NCBI GenBank assembly: GCA_029204225.1
Contig: CM055113.1
Coordinates: 30,383,524 to 30,447,523 of the forward strand
DNA length: 64,000 nucleotides
Direction: 5' to 3'
Source: Diphasiastrum complanatum
Lineage: Eukaryota; Streptophyta; Lycopodiopsida; Lycopodiales; Lycopodiaceae
Below the pieces are notes generated by a model. It did no database searches. It worked only from the letters and a program-made list of their open reading frames with translations, and had not been told where the DNA came from. The translations under genes and the position numbers were made by a program. Every line of letters starts with the position of its first letter. Positions within the stretch are counted from its first letter, which is position 1. Below are positions 1-12,499 of the stretch, piece by piece.

Positions 1-1868
1 AGAAAACTCTCTTTTAATGCCTTCAAGCTCACAAAAATCTTGAAATTTATAGGAGATATATTCACCACCTCCATCACTTCTAAGAGCTTTAATCTTAAAT
101 GAGAATTGCTTCTCTACATAAGCTTTGAAAATAAGGAAATGATCAAACACCATAGATTTTGAAGCAAGAAGATATATATCAAAGTGAATCTTGTGTAATC
201 ATCAATGAAAGTAACAAAACAAGTGGCTCCTCCCTTGCTTGTAGTTGATGAGAAATGCACATCCGAGTGGATTAACTCCAAAGGATGCTTGCTTTTGATA
301 GAAGATCTTGTAAATAACTTTTTGTGAGATTTAGCAATAGCACAAGCCTCACAAGGCTTGATCTTCTTGGAGAATGACTTTGGCAAGCCAATAGCTTTGG
401 ACTCTTTGATTATAGAGAGCATGGATTTGTAGTTGGGATGTCCCAACCTCCTATGCCATAATTCCTCCATAGAGAGCTTGTTCACAAGAGCAACATTACA
501 AGCATTCACATACTCATTTGGATCTAGTTTATAGATGCCACCAAATCTAGATCCTAATGCAAGTATCTCATCATTCTTCTTGATAGTGCAAGTATCAACA
601 TTGACTTTTACATCAAGGCCATTATCAAGCAATTGGCCAACACTAATAAGATTCTTGGTAAGCTTAGGTACATAAAGAACTCTAGAGAGAGAAAGAACTT
701 TAGAGGATGCAAGCTTCAAGGGAATGTTCCCTATGCCTTCAATAGGACATTTAAAATCATTTGTAGTGTATATTGATTTCTTCACTCCATCATAAGGTGC
801 AATAGAAGAGAAAGAGTCCTTGGAGCTACACATATGTGAAGAGGCTCCACTATCAATATACCATAGGCCATCCTTCTTGAAAGGAGTAGATGAGAAACTA
901 GAGACCATAAGAGATCCCTCTCCATCACTTGCAATAGTGTCTTCCTTCTCATTAGTAGTATTGGCTTGCTTGAGTTGATTCTTCTTTTTGAAGCAATTGG
1001 TGGCATAATGACCTTTCTTGCCACAATAAAAGCACTTGATCTTCTTCTTCTTCTTGAGCTTGGATGATGAAGCATTAGAGGAATCATCTTCCTCCTCATC
1101 TTTGTCTTTGGATTTGACTTTGTCCTTGCTTGAGGATTGTTGATGTTGGTTTTTGCTCCTCTCTTTGTGCTTATCCTTGGCAAAGAGAGCTTTGCCATCA
1201 TTATGAGTGAGAGAAAGCTTGTCCATCCTCAAGAGCTTGTACTCTTGTCTTGATTCTTCTGAAATTAGCACACTTTGGAGAGCCTCCAAACTTGGTAGCT
1301 CCTCCTTAATGGCATAGGATTGGACAAGGTTATCAAATTCACTTCTCAAGCCATTGAGAATGACTTGAACTAGCTCATTTTGATTGATGGAATCACCAAT
1401 GCAAGCAAGATCTCTATGAATATCTTTTACTCTCAAAACATAACTAGATGCACTCTCATCACTCTTTTGGCTACTTTAAAAGATTTGATTCCTAAGAGTG
1501 AGAAGCCTAGAGGTATTCTTAGCCTCATAGATAGTCTTGAGACAATCCCAAGCTTCTTTGGTTGTTGTACAAGTACCTATCTCCCTCAATATCTCATTAG
1601 AGACATTCATCTTAATGTAGTGGAGAGCCATCCTAGCTCTCTTTTTGTATTTTTGAACCTCTTGAAGAACTTGTGGTTCTTCTTCAAGGCCAAGAACTAT
1701 GTCCATCATGTCTTGAAGGATCAAGATGGACTCCATCCTCATTTTCCAAATTGAATAATTTGAAGTGGTCAATCTTTCACTTGGTTCCAACAAGGATGAA
1801 CCCATTGAAGACATTTGAAGTGAAGAAAACTCAAATGATGAACAATAAATGTTGTTACACACTTTCAA
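1..1868 (-). pseudogene. Copia gag-pol polyprotein, broken (element A)
   Basis: The minus-strand frame starts near 1814 or 1868 with a UBN2-type Copia gag (SNYSIWKMRMES, EAWDCLKTIYEAK). A CCHC knuckle (CFYCGKKGHYATNC) follows near 975-1035, then the protease motif WYIDSGASSHM near 840-880, then the integrase zinc region (HRRLGHPNYKS ... CEACAIAKSHKK) at about 300-470. Two breaks are visible. An in-frame TAA just below 1476 sits where the related gags of D and G have a serine or similar residue. A frameshift near 160-180 moves the integrase core into another frame, which continues to the window edge (LRSDGGGEY). No functional polyprotein can be made without correcting both. The family assignment is secure; whether the TAA is fixed or polymorphic cannot be seen. 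Confidence 0.88.
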
Positions 1869-2559
1869 TAGGATCCAATAATTGAGTACTATCTCCTCCT
1901 ATGAAAGATCTTACAACAATTTGTGAATTGATTCTCACTAGCTACTCAAATCTCTCTAAAACAAGATCTATTTCACATCAAATGATGGAGTATAGGCAAA
2001 GTTAGGATCTAACACTCTTAGCACGTGTGAAATACACTAAGAAACTAAATTTGACTCAAATACAATGATATTGCATGAAAAAAATGGCTAAGATCTCAAA
2101 ACAGTGCCTAGATCACATATAGATGAGATTGGCAAGCATACAACTGTGATTTTGGATCAACCAAGCAATCTCTTGAACAAACCAAATGTGTCCACCCAGG
2201 TCTAGGTGCCCTATCTAACCCTCTTCAAAAGCTTATAACTTTTGATTGGCTCAACCACATGGAATGAAACTGATTGCAACAGAAACTAGACAAAAATAGC
2301 TTCAAAACAAGCTATCAAGCAAGATAAATGGATCAAACATGAGAGAGAACTTCCAAACTGAAATTGGATGTTCCTCACACGTGTCTGAGCACCTGATTCC
2401 GTATAGTACCAGGTCAGACAAAATCAATGTCCATTTGATCTCTTTTGATCCAAGATTGAACAAGATAGCTAGGAAAATGGGCCTCGACAACTTCTAGCTC
2501 AAGATTGATGAAATTTTTTTTCACTTGGATGGATCAAAATGCATGGTAACCTTAGGTAG

Positions 2560-2571
2560 GCTCTGATACCA
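2560..2571 (-). other. Primer binding site of element A (tRNA-Met type)
   Basis: On the minus strand the bases read TGGTATCAGAGC, the usual plant Copia primer binding site complementary to initiator tRNA-Met. The site directly abuts the LTR end ...TTCAACA. Confidence 0.9.
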
Positions 2572-3231
2572 TGTTGAATTTCACACGTGTGGACTGTCCA
2601 CTACATGTACTTGTGATCTCCTAAGGTGTGTAGATGCACCAAGATCAAGACTAGATTGAGATTCAAGATCAATCTTGAATCCTATGGCAAAAACACACTA
2701 CTACATGCATTCAATCACTTCCAACTCTCACTCACACGTGTGGGAAGTATTCAAAAAATAATCTAAGTAAAAACAAGCTGCTCTCCTCAAGTAGAGAGAG
2801 AAAATGCATCATGAGCTCTCGGGTAGAGAGAGAAAGCTAGGAATCCAATAACTCACAAAATCCATGAAATCACCAAATCAATTGACTTCAAAATGAGGAG
2901 TACAATGATACTAGTAGGTCCACGAGCTACCACTATGCTTAACTATGATTGGACCATATTTTGTCACCTCTTGATCCTATTGGATCATTGATCTATGCAC
3001 CTCTTAATTCTATTGGACTATATTCAAGCACACCTCAATTTCCTATTGGACCTCACAAGGTTCCACCTCTAAATCCTATTGGACCTCTTGGAATTCATCA
3101 AACAAAAACTTTACACTTGTCTACACTCTAATTAGCCAGTGTTTAGCCTCTTACTCTATTTTGGCTCAATAGTGGCATTACAAGTGGAAATGCATAATTT
3201 GCCATCTATGCCAAATTTATTCCTATCAACA
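2572..3231 (-). repeat. 5' LTR of Copia element A
   Basis: A 660-bp segment read on the minus strand runs from TGTTGATAGG to ...TTCAACA, giving the short TGTTG/CAACA inverted ends typical of LTRs. It adjoins the primer binding site. The partner LTR is outside the window, so neither divergence nor the target duplication can be measured; the right flank is TCCTA. Confidence 0.82.
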
Positions 3232-3478
3232 TCCTACACCTAGATGCTTGATGTAAAAAACATAAGACCCCTATATCTAACATAGATAATCTTTTTCAAT
3301 TCTTCACAAAGTTTCCTATGCTAAGACTCTTCTTGGATGAGATAAAAGCATGAACTTCTCCAAATGCTCTCATTCTCCATTTTTTTTTCAAGTCAACTAT
3401 AAGTTCTAGAAATATATTTCTCAAACTTTCAATTAATTTAAAAGTGAAATGCACATGTGCACTCGCGGGCATGTGCAT

Positions 3479-3480
<2 letters not shown>

Positions 3481-3513
<33 letters not shown>
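3481..3513. repeat. (AC)n microsatellite
   Basis: A perfect run of about 16 AC units. It follows a purine-pyrimidine alternating stretch (GTGCATGC), so the whole tract could adopt Z-DNA. Confidence 0.97.
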
Positions 3514-3516
<3 letters not shown>

Positions 3517-3883
3517 TCTATTGGAGGATTGTTTGTCATGTATGAGTTGGCTTTCAGGATACGTGAATTTTCATGAGAACTTTTGAATATTACTAATATG
3601 AAGGTTCTCAAGTATTTGTTACAAGTATGCTTTGAGCTCTCTAATAAGTTAGATTAGAGCTATTTATGTGTCTAGTATAACTAGTCTTAGAGGTATTAAT
3701 AGACTATTGTATTTGTTGTGGCTTTATATGGAAGGTAGCCGTTATGTGTTTCTAGAGTTCAAAATTTGACAACAGAAAGGTTTCATTTGGGACCTATGTT
3801 TAAAACTAGCTAGCAATATGTTTGTTTCTTTTGAAGCTAGTGACTTTATATATATTTATCTCCGAATAAGTAAAGCTTTGATG

Positions 3884-3946
3884 AGAGCGAGGTGGTAGAA
3901 CATGGATGCAAGTGGGCAAGAGTTCGTGGGTTGAATTCCCACATGA
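3884..3946 (+). other. Possible tRNA-derived (SINE-like) pol III promoter remnant
   Basis: GAGGTGGTAGAACATGG resembles an A box. About 40 bases later TGGGTTGAATTCCCA resembles a B box with its T-loop stem. The spacing is right for a tRNA or a tRNA-headed SINE, but the acceptor and anticodon stems do not form and no 3' tail is evident. At most this is a decayed SINE head. Confidence 0.25.
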
Positions 3947-6599
3947 TGAGAACATGAACATGTTACATGGATGTAGAATTGTTTCAGGGTGGTGCAAGTG
4001 CTTTCTGACACACCTAACAATGTGCACCATTTTAAGTTATACATTCTAGGAGGATCCATGTTGCACATGCTTAAAAGTAATTTGTGTTCTAGAAATAGAT
4101 GCCACTATATGCATAAATAGTTTAGTTGATTTGAAAGATGCCAAATTATATGAGTAAACAATTTTTATTTTTCAATTGAGAGAACAATTATATATATAAA
4201 AAAGATGGCTTCATACTCAGACATTTACTTGGTTAAAAATTTCTCTTCTTACAATAAATATACATTTGTCCATTCCTTTGATTATAATGAAAAATTGTTG
4301 ATCACGTTACACACACAACTAATATTTTTTATGTGTTATTGACAAGTTCTTTTTGCTTCACGAAAGAAAAGAAGATAAAATGCGTATTTTCCCAAAGTCC
4401 ATATGAAGTAAAAAAAGAAGGAAATCTAAGAACTTATTTTTATTTATTAAAATTTAAGAGAGATTGCATATGAACAATCATAATTTTAACAAGTTTGAAA
4501 TACTTATTGAAGATATTTCTTAAAAATTCATTGAGTTAATATTCTATATCTTGTATATGAAGTCAAGTTTTGCAATAATCATTATAATAATAAGCCAACT
4601 TTTTATGAGCACACAAAGTGTTCATGGGATCTAGCTTGTGAAAGTTCGACTTTGCATAGCTTCCAAGAATACTCGAACAAGGAACTTAGATACATTGCTT
4701 GTTCTTTTTTTGACATCATGGTCATGCATTTCACACAATGATAGTACGCGTATGCACATGCCAACATAGACAACCCCCCAAAATTAAATCTCCAAGCTGA
4801 GTAAGTTTGGTGATTTTGAAACTCATTTCACGTTCTGATGATGGAGTCAATTTATGATTGAGACATTGAGTGAAGTTCATAGTATACTCTTTCAAGTTTC
4901 CAAAAGAAGTAAAGGTAACTATGTCAAATGTCTTTACTAGATACATAAATAGAAAAGATCACATTTTTTTCTAGTTATGTTCTTTTTTTTGAGCACACTA
5001 CAAATCGTTTTTTGCAGATTTATGAATATATTATATGCGCTTAAGTCCCATATTTTTTTGAGAATGTACATAATGTAAAATGCTTCAGAACACCCATAGA
5101 AAGCATCAAACATCTTCCATACCATCAATGAAGACTCTCAAAATAAGATCAAAGCTACAAATATATTTAATCATACTCAACAAAATGTGACAAAAGCCAC
5201 AAAAAGTACTAGAAATTAGACAATCCTTTTTTATTGATGGTTGGATCCCTTAACATACAATATTCTCCAGAGCTATTCAATTCTTAACGCAAGAAGTTTG
5301 AAGAACTAGTTGCAACAATAATAAGTCTCTCTCTACATAGAGGTTAACAAACTTAAGTGCTTCTTCATCTTGAACTTTCTCAATGGGACAAGTTCAGGAC
5401 AAGAAGATTTGTAATTGTAATATGGTTGTAGAACTGATAATAAAAATATTTGTACAAAGAGAGTATAACATAAAGTTACAAAGAGTTCAATAATTTTTTC
5501 TTAGGTTGAAAGCATATATGAGACTTTGTTGTCAAATAGAATTGGGAAAACAAGTTTCCTTCCTAATGAAACTAGCCATAATGACAAGATAAATTCATAC
5601 ACTAATAGATACCCCACTAGGAACCACTAACAGATGTATGTATCTTCAAAGGTGGAAGAAACACAAATGAAATTTTTTTGAAGTCATTCATTAAAGAAGA
5701 AACAAGAAGTTTGTAACTAATGTAAGCATATAAAGTATGGTAGTTCAAGAACAAAAAAAAAAATTATATAAAGAGAGAGATGATAATAACATGTGTCTTT
5801 AAGACTAATCCACATTGGCAAGCAAGTTTTGAATTCCAATCTAGAAAAAAAGTACATTCTTTATAAAATTTCTAACTATAATAATAATAATTACAATTTT
5901 TCAATCAATTTGGTATTGTTTTCTCATGTAAGAGTAGTTTATTTAAATAAAATAATGATAATAACACTTAATATTACATCTATATCAAACAAAGAATAAA
6001 TGCTTTAAGTTTTTCAAGAATAAAATTTTCAAGTATAGCAAAAATTAAAAAATCAAATATTCAAATATAAACCTGAATCAAATAATGAACAACAAATCAT
6101 AAATGTCAATATCTCATTTCTTAAAGAGGCATTGCAAAAATTTCGAGGAGAAGGATTTTAGAGGAAGGAAATCTATCATACTCAATACAAAAGTTACATG
6201 CATGAGAAGAGATGACACTTTTAATAAAAATAATACAAACTTAATTCAAATTTGAACAATCTTTAAGAAAAACCTCTATAATCAAATTGTTCAATATACT
6301 AGAGGGAAGATTATATTGAAATTTGTTCCTAAGTGGCAAATAGTTTCACTATGTAAGATAACTAAGAGATCTATGGACTAGACCAATTTAGTAGAGGAAG
6401 AGTGAAAACACACCCAAGAATTTTGACTTGATCGTTGAATTGACTACAAAAGAAGAGTAATAACAAGTTTTTATCCATGATATCTAGTTGATCTAAATGA
6501 AGCAATGCCATGACTAGAAATGATAATTCAAAAATCTTCCAAATTGACTCAACAAAATGTATATCGATGGAATCTCAGTTAGAATTAAAGTAGAATCAC

Positions 6600-7440
6600 T
6601 ATGTTACTGTACTGTGGGTCCTATCAGTTGATAAGGATCAATTGGCCTCGCCACAAGGCAAGTCGACGGGACACGCGTCCCGCCAACGGCAACCTGGGTC
6701 ATGCATGGGTTGCTTGAGTGAACAACTATATGTACAGTGTAATTTCATTTTGAGAAATATAGTTGCTATGTGAGCTTGCTGTGGAGAGTGTTTTCTGTCT
6801 GTGTTACTGTGTAGCATGATCTGTGTTCCTGTTCGAAGCAAATTCTAAGTTGGTATCAGTGTCGTACAGGGAGTGTACACAGTACAGCATCATCGTTGAA
6901 GAGAGCTTCGGGAGAACTGTCTTCTGAGAGTTCGGGGTATACGGTGGGTTGAAGACGGAAGGAGAAGCACTGGTGCACGGTTTCTAGTTTATAGAGGCTT
7001 GTCAAGCTCAGCAGAGGGATTAGTAGCCTGTGCATAGCATCAGACAGGGAAAAACTTGGTGAAAATTTGACAATTTTGAAGCCAGTTGAACATTGAAACC
7101 AAATTTGGGGTTACGGTTTTCCACACATAATTGGTGATTTCTTCGCTGTTTGTGCACCATTTTGTATTACGTAAGGACGGGAAGGAAGTAATTATATTGT
7201 CAACCAACCATGGAGATATTCTGAGGTTTATGTCAGAGATTTGTCTACAGACAGTTAACCTAGCTACTTTGTCTTCTTGTCTGACCTTCTTATTGCTTTG
7301 TTTGATTGTCTGCTCTTCTGCTTCCGCAAACAACCACGCAATTAAGCTCCATTCTACCCTTGTGTTCGCTTACTGTTGTTGTAGTGCACGTACCGAGGAA
7401 ATCACCTTCGTGCAGTAGTAGGATCATCCACCACGGTCAA
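6600..7440 (+). mobile_element. Possible LTR/leader remnant with a degenerate primer binding site
   Basis: TTGGTATCAGTG at about 6849-6860 differs by little from the Copia primer site TGGTATCAGAGC. It is preceded by promoter/LTR-like sequence and followed by a non-coding, leader-like stretch. No gag or pol is recognisable and no LTR pair is present. The reading rests mainly on the primer-site match. Confidence 0.35.
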
Positions 7441-7489
7441 TTCCCCGACAAACCTTCTAGTGAAGTTTTTTGGAGTTAATGAGATCTTC

Positions 7490-7770
7490 TACATTTTAAG
7501 CTATTTTGGCTTTCTCTCTCTACCCGAGGATTGATGCTTGGATTCTCTCTCTACTTGAGAGCAAGGCTTTTTTGTACTTAGGTTTTTCATCCACAAGGCT
7601 CCACATGTTAATGTACTTTCATGAATGATATATGCATGTTACATAGTGCTCTTGCCTTAGATTTGTGGGGTAGATCTTGGAATTTAATCTATGCTTGATC
7701 TATTGTGCAATCACCCACATCTTAGGAATTCAATCACGCGTTTGGGGTGTCCTACACATGTGAAATTTAA
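7490..7770 (+). repeat. Decayed LTR fragment related to the LTR of element A
   Basis: The reverse complement shares the arrangement of 2572-2850: a CTCAAGTAGAGAGAGAA block, a TCGGGTAGAGAGAGAAAG block and an end close to AAATTTCACA[TC]GTGT. Orientation is opposite to element A. Similarity is patchy, so this is an old fragment or solo LTR rather than a recent copy. Confidence 0.55.
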
Positions 7771-8854
7771 TAGTTAAGGCCATCATCTCCTATCTAATTT
7801 TAGTTCTTTAAAATATTGTGGATGTAAATACTAGAAGTAGATAGATTATGGATATCATCTTGAATTCTACTTGTGCTATGAGCTTATCACATAGTTACAT
7901 TGGAAATGATGTATATATCCAGCTAAATTTGACAAGTCTTTCGATAGATATCTTGGACCCATCTCTTTCATATGTCTAGAAAGATAGGACAAATTTTTTT
8001 CTTCAATAAATTGCAGTATAGCTTTATATATTTGGGCTTCTTCCAAATAGAAAATAAAAACATTTCATTCTCATTGTTATAGTCTTTATGGGAGAAAGAA
8101 AAGCCAGTAGCCCCCTTGTCATTCCTTTATTTTCATTGTTACTTTACCCTTGATCAGATGCATAAAAAGATCTCAAAGGGAAGACAAAACCACACCTGTC
8201 ATGGTCAACTCATTTGATATGCTTATTCAATTTGAATTTTATGTGGGTTTTATGGTCAAGATGGAGGAACCCTCAATGGGTCATTTGTTGCATAAACTTT
8301 CACATTTTTTTGAAAGGTTTTAAGATTTCTTTTGAGTTTAGAAAAATATCGATAAAAAGGGTAAATCTAATTAAAATTCTATACATGGTAGGGAGGGAAG
8401 TTTTCACGAGACTCTTATGAGAACCCTAGGACTTGCTATTGGAGTGAGTATTTTGCCAAGGACAAGGTTTAATGGGTTACTCTAGAAACATCAAAATTAG
8501 ATTACTCATTGGTAGGACGATTATCTAGCTTTGTAACAAGGGTGATAATTCTTAAACACACTTTTCCTAGTAACATTTATCATTTATCTTCTTGGAGGGG
8601 CACAACTTCTACATTCAAAGCATTCCAAAAGACATTCACAAAGGTCCTATGGCATGATATTGGAAAGCAATTAGATTAGAATAGATATGTTTTTCCAAAG
8701 AGATTTAGATGCCAGGGAATTCATGACTTTTAAAAGAGATCTCTCTAGATCCTAAGCAATGGAATCCTTCTTTCTTGAACTTTTGTTACCCTAGAAACAA
8801 TCCTTTTATTGAGAGCTTTTAGTAAGGAACCTTAGATGGTAGATAGAAGATATG
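7771..8854. other. Intergenic; weak LINE-like reverse transcriptase debris near 8600-8720
   Basis: Most of this stretch shows nothing. At about 8620-8720 (+) a frame reads KVLWHDIGKQ, a stop, then YVFPKRF and GIHDF. This resembles the 'W ... PK..GGLGI.D' block after the RT domain of plant LINEs. It is broken by stops and by the insertion of Gypsy element B just downstream. The match is short and from memory. Confidence 0.3.
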
Positions 8855-8859
8855 CAAAG

Positions 8860-9357
8860 TGTCATGCCCATGACTGGTCTCGGCTAGCGTGTCCATGCTA
8901 GGGACCGGTAGACCAACAACCCGTAAGTTAATTGTAACTATAAGGGAATTGGGGCCCTTATCTGTACATGGTCATAATTAATGGCTGTAGGCCTAAACAC
9001 TTGATGGTGGATTGGTATGGGTCTATCAATGAGTCATTGGGAAACTGGATGACGTGGCCCAGATAGGCTGCAGAGGTGTCCAGTGAGGTGTCACAGTGCA
9101 TTACTAGTGGTGCATGGGCCTTGGAGGGTATAAGTATACCTGCTGGGCTCTCACTAGTGTATGCTTGATAGCATGACCGGTGGCAGGATGCTGCTGGTGT
9201 GATGCCTCATTCCTCTCTGAGTGATTGATCAATAGCTTGGGGCCCCTAGATCTGTTTGATCTAGGTTTGGTTGGGTTGGTTTGTCCACCATTAGGTTCCC
9301 TTGTGTTGCTTGTGATTGGCATGCTTAGAATAGGATCCTTGGATTGAGGACTTTTTA
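8860..9357 (+). repeat. 5' LTR of Gypsy element B
   Basis: The LTR begins TGTCATGCCCATG and ends ...GACTTTTTA. It matches 13790-14276 along its whole length with scattered substitutions and small indels. CAAAG immediately precedes it. Confidence 0.93.
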
Positions 9358-9372
9358 TTGATATCAGAGCCG
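9358..9372 (+). other. Primer binding site of element B
   Basis: TTGATATCAGAGCC follows the LTR directly. It is a one-base variant of the plant initiator tRNA-Met site TGGTATCAGAGC. Confidence 0.75.
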
Positions 9373-10108
9373 GTCTAAGCAAGATTTGCCATTGAAAGTG
9401 CTGAGTGGAAATCTCAACGTTTTCTCGAGAATTAAATGGAGTAAGTAACAAACAGTGGAATTGTGGAATTTTCTTCCCTTTGGAAATATTTCTTGAATTG
9501 GAATCGATTGTGTGGTATGTGCACTACCAAGTTCACAATCGATTCGTTTTTATGCTTTTCGAACTGGTTTCTTGGAAGGAATTTCGTAGGAATTCTATTG
9601 TTGTCGATTACTCTGTGGTTAGCATCTTTGGGAAAGCAACAAGTTACTTTATTGGTTGGCTGGATTTTTCCCTACAGTCTCTTATTCTTCTTATGAATGG
9701 TTACTGTATTTCAAATGCTGTCTATTGCTTGTTTGGAAGCCGGTTTGGTTTTAAAACGGTGGGAATAGGCTGGAATGAAAGCAAAAATACTCTAATCTGT
9801 TGGCTATTGAGTGTTGGTGATGATTGACAGGTTTGCATGGCTGCTTACTGTAGAATCACAGGCTTATGCTTCATTTTCCAGCAACCTAACAGTTTTTTTT
9901 TGTAGGGTTAAGTGCCTGTAAAGCCATTCTTGAGGATGGTTGGGTTCAGTTTTAATGACTATTTTGGAAAGTAGTTGTTAACGCCTGCAAAAACAAGGGT
10001 TTCTGGAAAATTTTGGCAGCATAACTGTTGTTTTTCATGCATAGTGAAGCAAAACCCTGCAAAATCTTGTATTAAAACCCTTGCTTTTGCTGGAAACAAG
10101 TAATACAT
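9373..10108 (+). other. Element B leader, no recognisable gene
   Basis: This stretch has long open frames on the plus strand (up to about 140 codons from 9405). Their translations are rich in Phe, Leu and Trp without gag-like composition or a zinc knuckle. I read it as untranslated leader or decayed sequence. Confidence 0.5.
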
Positions 10109-11077
10109 GTAAAGCTAAGGATCCGATCTTTTCAAGATCTTAAATGGTCCTCTATATCTAGGGGACGATTAGTAATGCTAGCTGGTACGTATTACACTTG
10201 AATCCATCGAGATTCTCAAAAAATACCCAACCCCCCACTTGGAAGTCTCTCGGTGATCTTTTCAGGCTTGCATAATGTCGGTCCCCATCCTGGGTACACT
10301 AGACATTCTCACATGCAATCCGTAGCATTTCATGCATATCATGTAGGACATCCGCTACTTTCTAAACTTTGAACGCCCGATTCTCTACCGCAATGGGTGG
10401 TATAGGTTTAAAACTATATGTAAGCACGCACGGGTTATAACCGGTAGCCAAATGCTTACTATAACCCAATCTCCATCAAGGTGATTACCTCTTCGAGGAG
10501 ATTGCTATGAAAATATGAATGGATATCTTATCTGATTTCCTGATCATGTAAATAATCCTTCTTTAGCCGATCAAGTATAACTAGAATCTGAACTATGATT
10601 CGTCAATCATAATTCATCGAATTCTTGTCCTATACTCAATAAAAGAACGTGATACCCTCACATAGGCAACACCCAATGATCAGAAAATCTTTAAACTTAG
10701 AGTATCTCTAGTTTAGCAAATACGACCGACCAAAAGTGACGAATGAACTTCGAAACACGAATGTTCATAATGTCACTTTGGTAATCCGCAAAGCCTAAAC
10801 AAACACTCTATAACTTCTTGGTCTGTACCCGAATAAACATAGTCGATTTGGTAAGGTGATAAGTCGTACCAAAATTCCACTAACTTGTTTATTTATCCGG
10901 GGTATGAATACTATCCTCTCCTATGGATTAGGTATTTCCTAGACTCTGAGTTATGATTTACCAATCCCAACTCTCCATATTCCCAAGACCATACCAATCA
11001 TAAGAGTGGATTACAATTCTTAAAAGACACATGAGTTGTTCCTGAAAGTCCTTTCCATTTGGAAAGTTCCAGATTTT
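10109..11077 (-). repeat. Inverted-repeat arm 1 of element B (inverted copy of the integrase region)
   Basis: Read on the minus strand this arm matches 12500-13467 almost base for base. Both carry the blocks GGATTGCATGTGAGAATGTC, CCCAGGATGGGGACCGACAT and CCAAGTGGGGGGTTGGGTAT. Because the integrase frame continues past the end of arm 2, arm 2 is in the original place and this arm is the inverted duplicate. Arm length is about 0.97 kb, separated from arm 2 by a 1.42-kb loop. Confidence 0.9.
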
Positions 11078-12499
11078 CCCAACTCACACACGGTGCCAAT
11101 ATAAGGATTGTAATCTAAAAAAATGCCCTTACATTAGACATGGCACAAATTGTCATTCCAAAGCTAGGGCCCAATCTAGAATACGTCTAGATTTTCCTCT
11201 TAAGTTCTAATCTATAATAACTTAAGATTTATCGGAACCTCATTACGTGAAGTTCTAACTTTTGGCAAACAACTATCCAACTCACCAGAGTCTCCCAGGA
11301 TAGCGTTCCATCCTTTCTGAATGGGAAAAGATAAGTCCCAAAAGTTTACGTGTATTCTGTGCACACACGTCTGTAAACGAATCCTAAATGACTCATTGAT
11401 GATATGACTTATAAGCAATACATCTCAACAATAATATCCATAATTAAGATCATATTGTTGATTTCCAACAACTAACTCAGAAGTAGCGCTTCTGACCCGG
11501 TTAGTTGTATCGGATTTGGAAAATATTTAAATATCTAGGTGTGGTAGCAAAACACTACATTTAATCTGATTCTAAATCAATTCTAGGTTAATAAGCAATT
11601 CTCAATGAGAAATTACTATAACCCAGTGAGAAATTGTTTCAAACACAATTCTCATCAATATGCCTATGTACCAACAACTAGTTTATGCATGCAAATAAAC
11701 TTAGTTCACGGAATACTTGTAGATCCACAGGATTAGAAGTTTGTACATAAGGTTTTAATGATCCCACAAAGATTCACTACATAGCATATCTCTACAAATA
11801 ACTCCTGATTTGTACACAACACTTTCATAACCAAGAATCCTGTAACTTGGTTATCCTCTAAGAGAGAATATTTCTCAAAGAGTTCCATTTCACAACCAAA
11901 AAATATCAACCGGAGATTAACTCAAAAGAATATATTGTTAGCATGAATTTCTTCTCTTGCATCAACCCACAGATCTCAATCCATACTAAGATCAAGTTGA
12001 TTGCTTCCAGCAAGGAACAATTTTCAACAAACTCCTATCTTGCAATAGAATTTCCAAGTTCTGACACAAATCAATCAGACTTATTATCAGCCACTTTTCT
12101 ACCGCAAGAATACTTTCTAAATTCCCCCCTCTTAAATCTTTAAACCAGATATTTACTATAATCCATAAAGGATTTCTATAATATCCAAAACATCCTATCG
12201 TTTCTGATTTCTAAAAGAGGTCCATCATCCAAAACAAACTCCACCTGGATTCTCTAACAGATGCTTCTCGTTGATAACTTTCTGTTCTTCTTACTTCTCC
12301 CCCTTTTTAAGAGGAAACAACACGAGTTTCCAAGGGGCACATATCATTCAAGATTTGCCCAGGATAAGTTTCAAAGAAAAGATCCAAGAAAATCGAGAAA
12401 GTCAAAGAAGTGTTGCATCTAATACAGATAATGTCAACACGATGACTTAACCAAAGATCTTCTTCATTACCAACTCAAAAATTGACCCATAAATCACAG
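11078..12499. other. Loop between the inverted-repeat arms
   Basis: This is 1.42 kb of AT-rich sequence without a recognisable product on either strand. It contains pyrimidine-rich blocks near 12280-12310 but no LTR-like ends. If the element is transcribed across both arms this would be the hairpin loop. Confidence 0.6.

Larger units (their letters stand above)
1..3231 (-). mobile_element. Copia LTR retrotransposon A (5' part, runs off the left edge)
   Basis: A minus-strand Copia (Ty1/copia) element. The right-hand LTR at 2572-3231 is its 5' LTR. It is followed leftwards by a tRNA-Met-type primer binding site, an untranslated leader (about 1870-2559) and a broken gag-pol frame. Gag, CCHC knuckle, protease DSGA motif and the start of integrase are recognisable. 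Reverse transcriptase, RNase H and the 3' LTR must lie left of base 1. Its gag is related to those of elements D and G in this window. The coding breaks suggest an inactive copy. Confidence 0.88.
3232..6600. other. AT-rich intergenic stretch
   Basis: There is no convincing coding region here: all open frames are short, in AT-rich low-complexity sequence, and match no family I recognise. The stretch holds a dinucleotide repeat and one possible tRNA-derived promoter remnant, both listed separately. It is probably old, decayed repeat sequence. Confidence 0.6.

Noticed and set aside
9405-9827. 140-codon frame in the leader of Gypsy element B as a gag gene
   Set aside because: It has no zinc knuckle and no gag-like composition; the overlapping frame at 9463-9696 is equally open, as expected of low-stop AT/GT-rich sequence.
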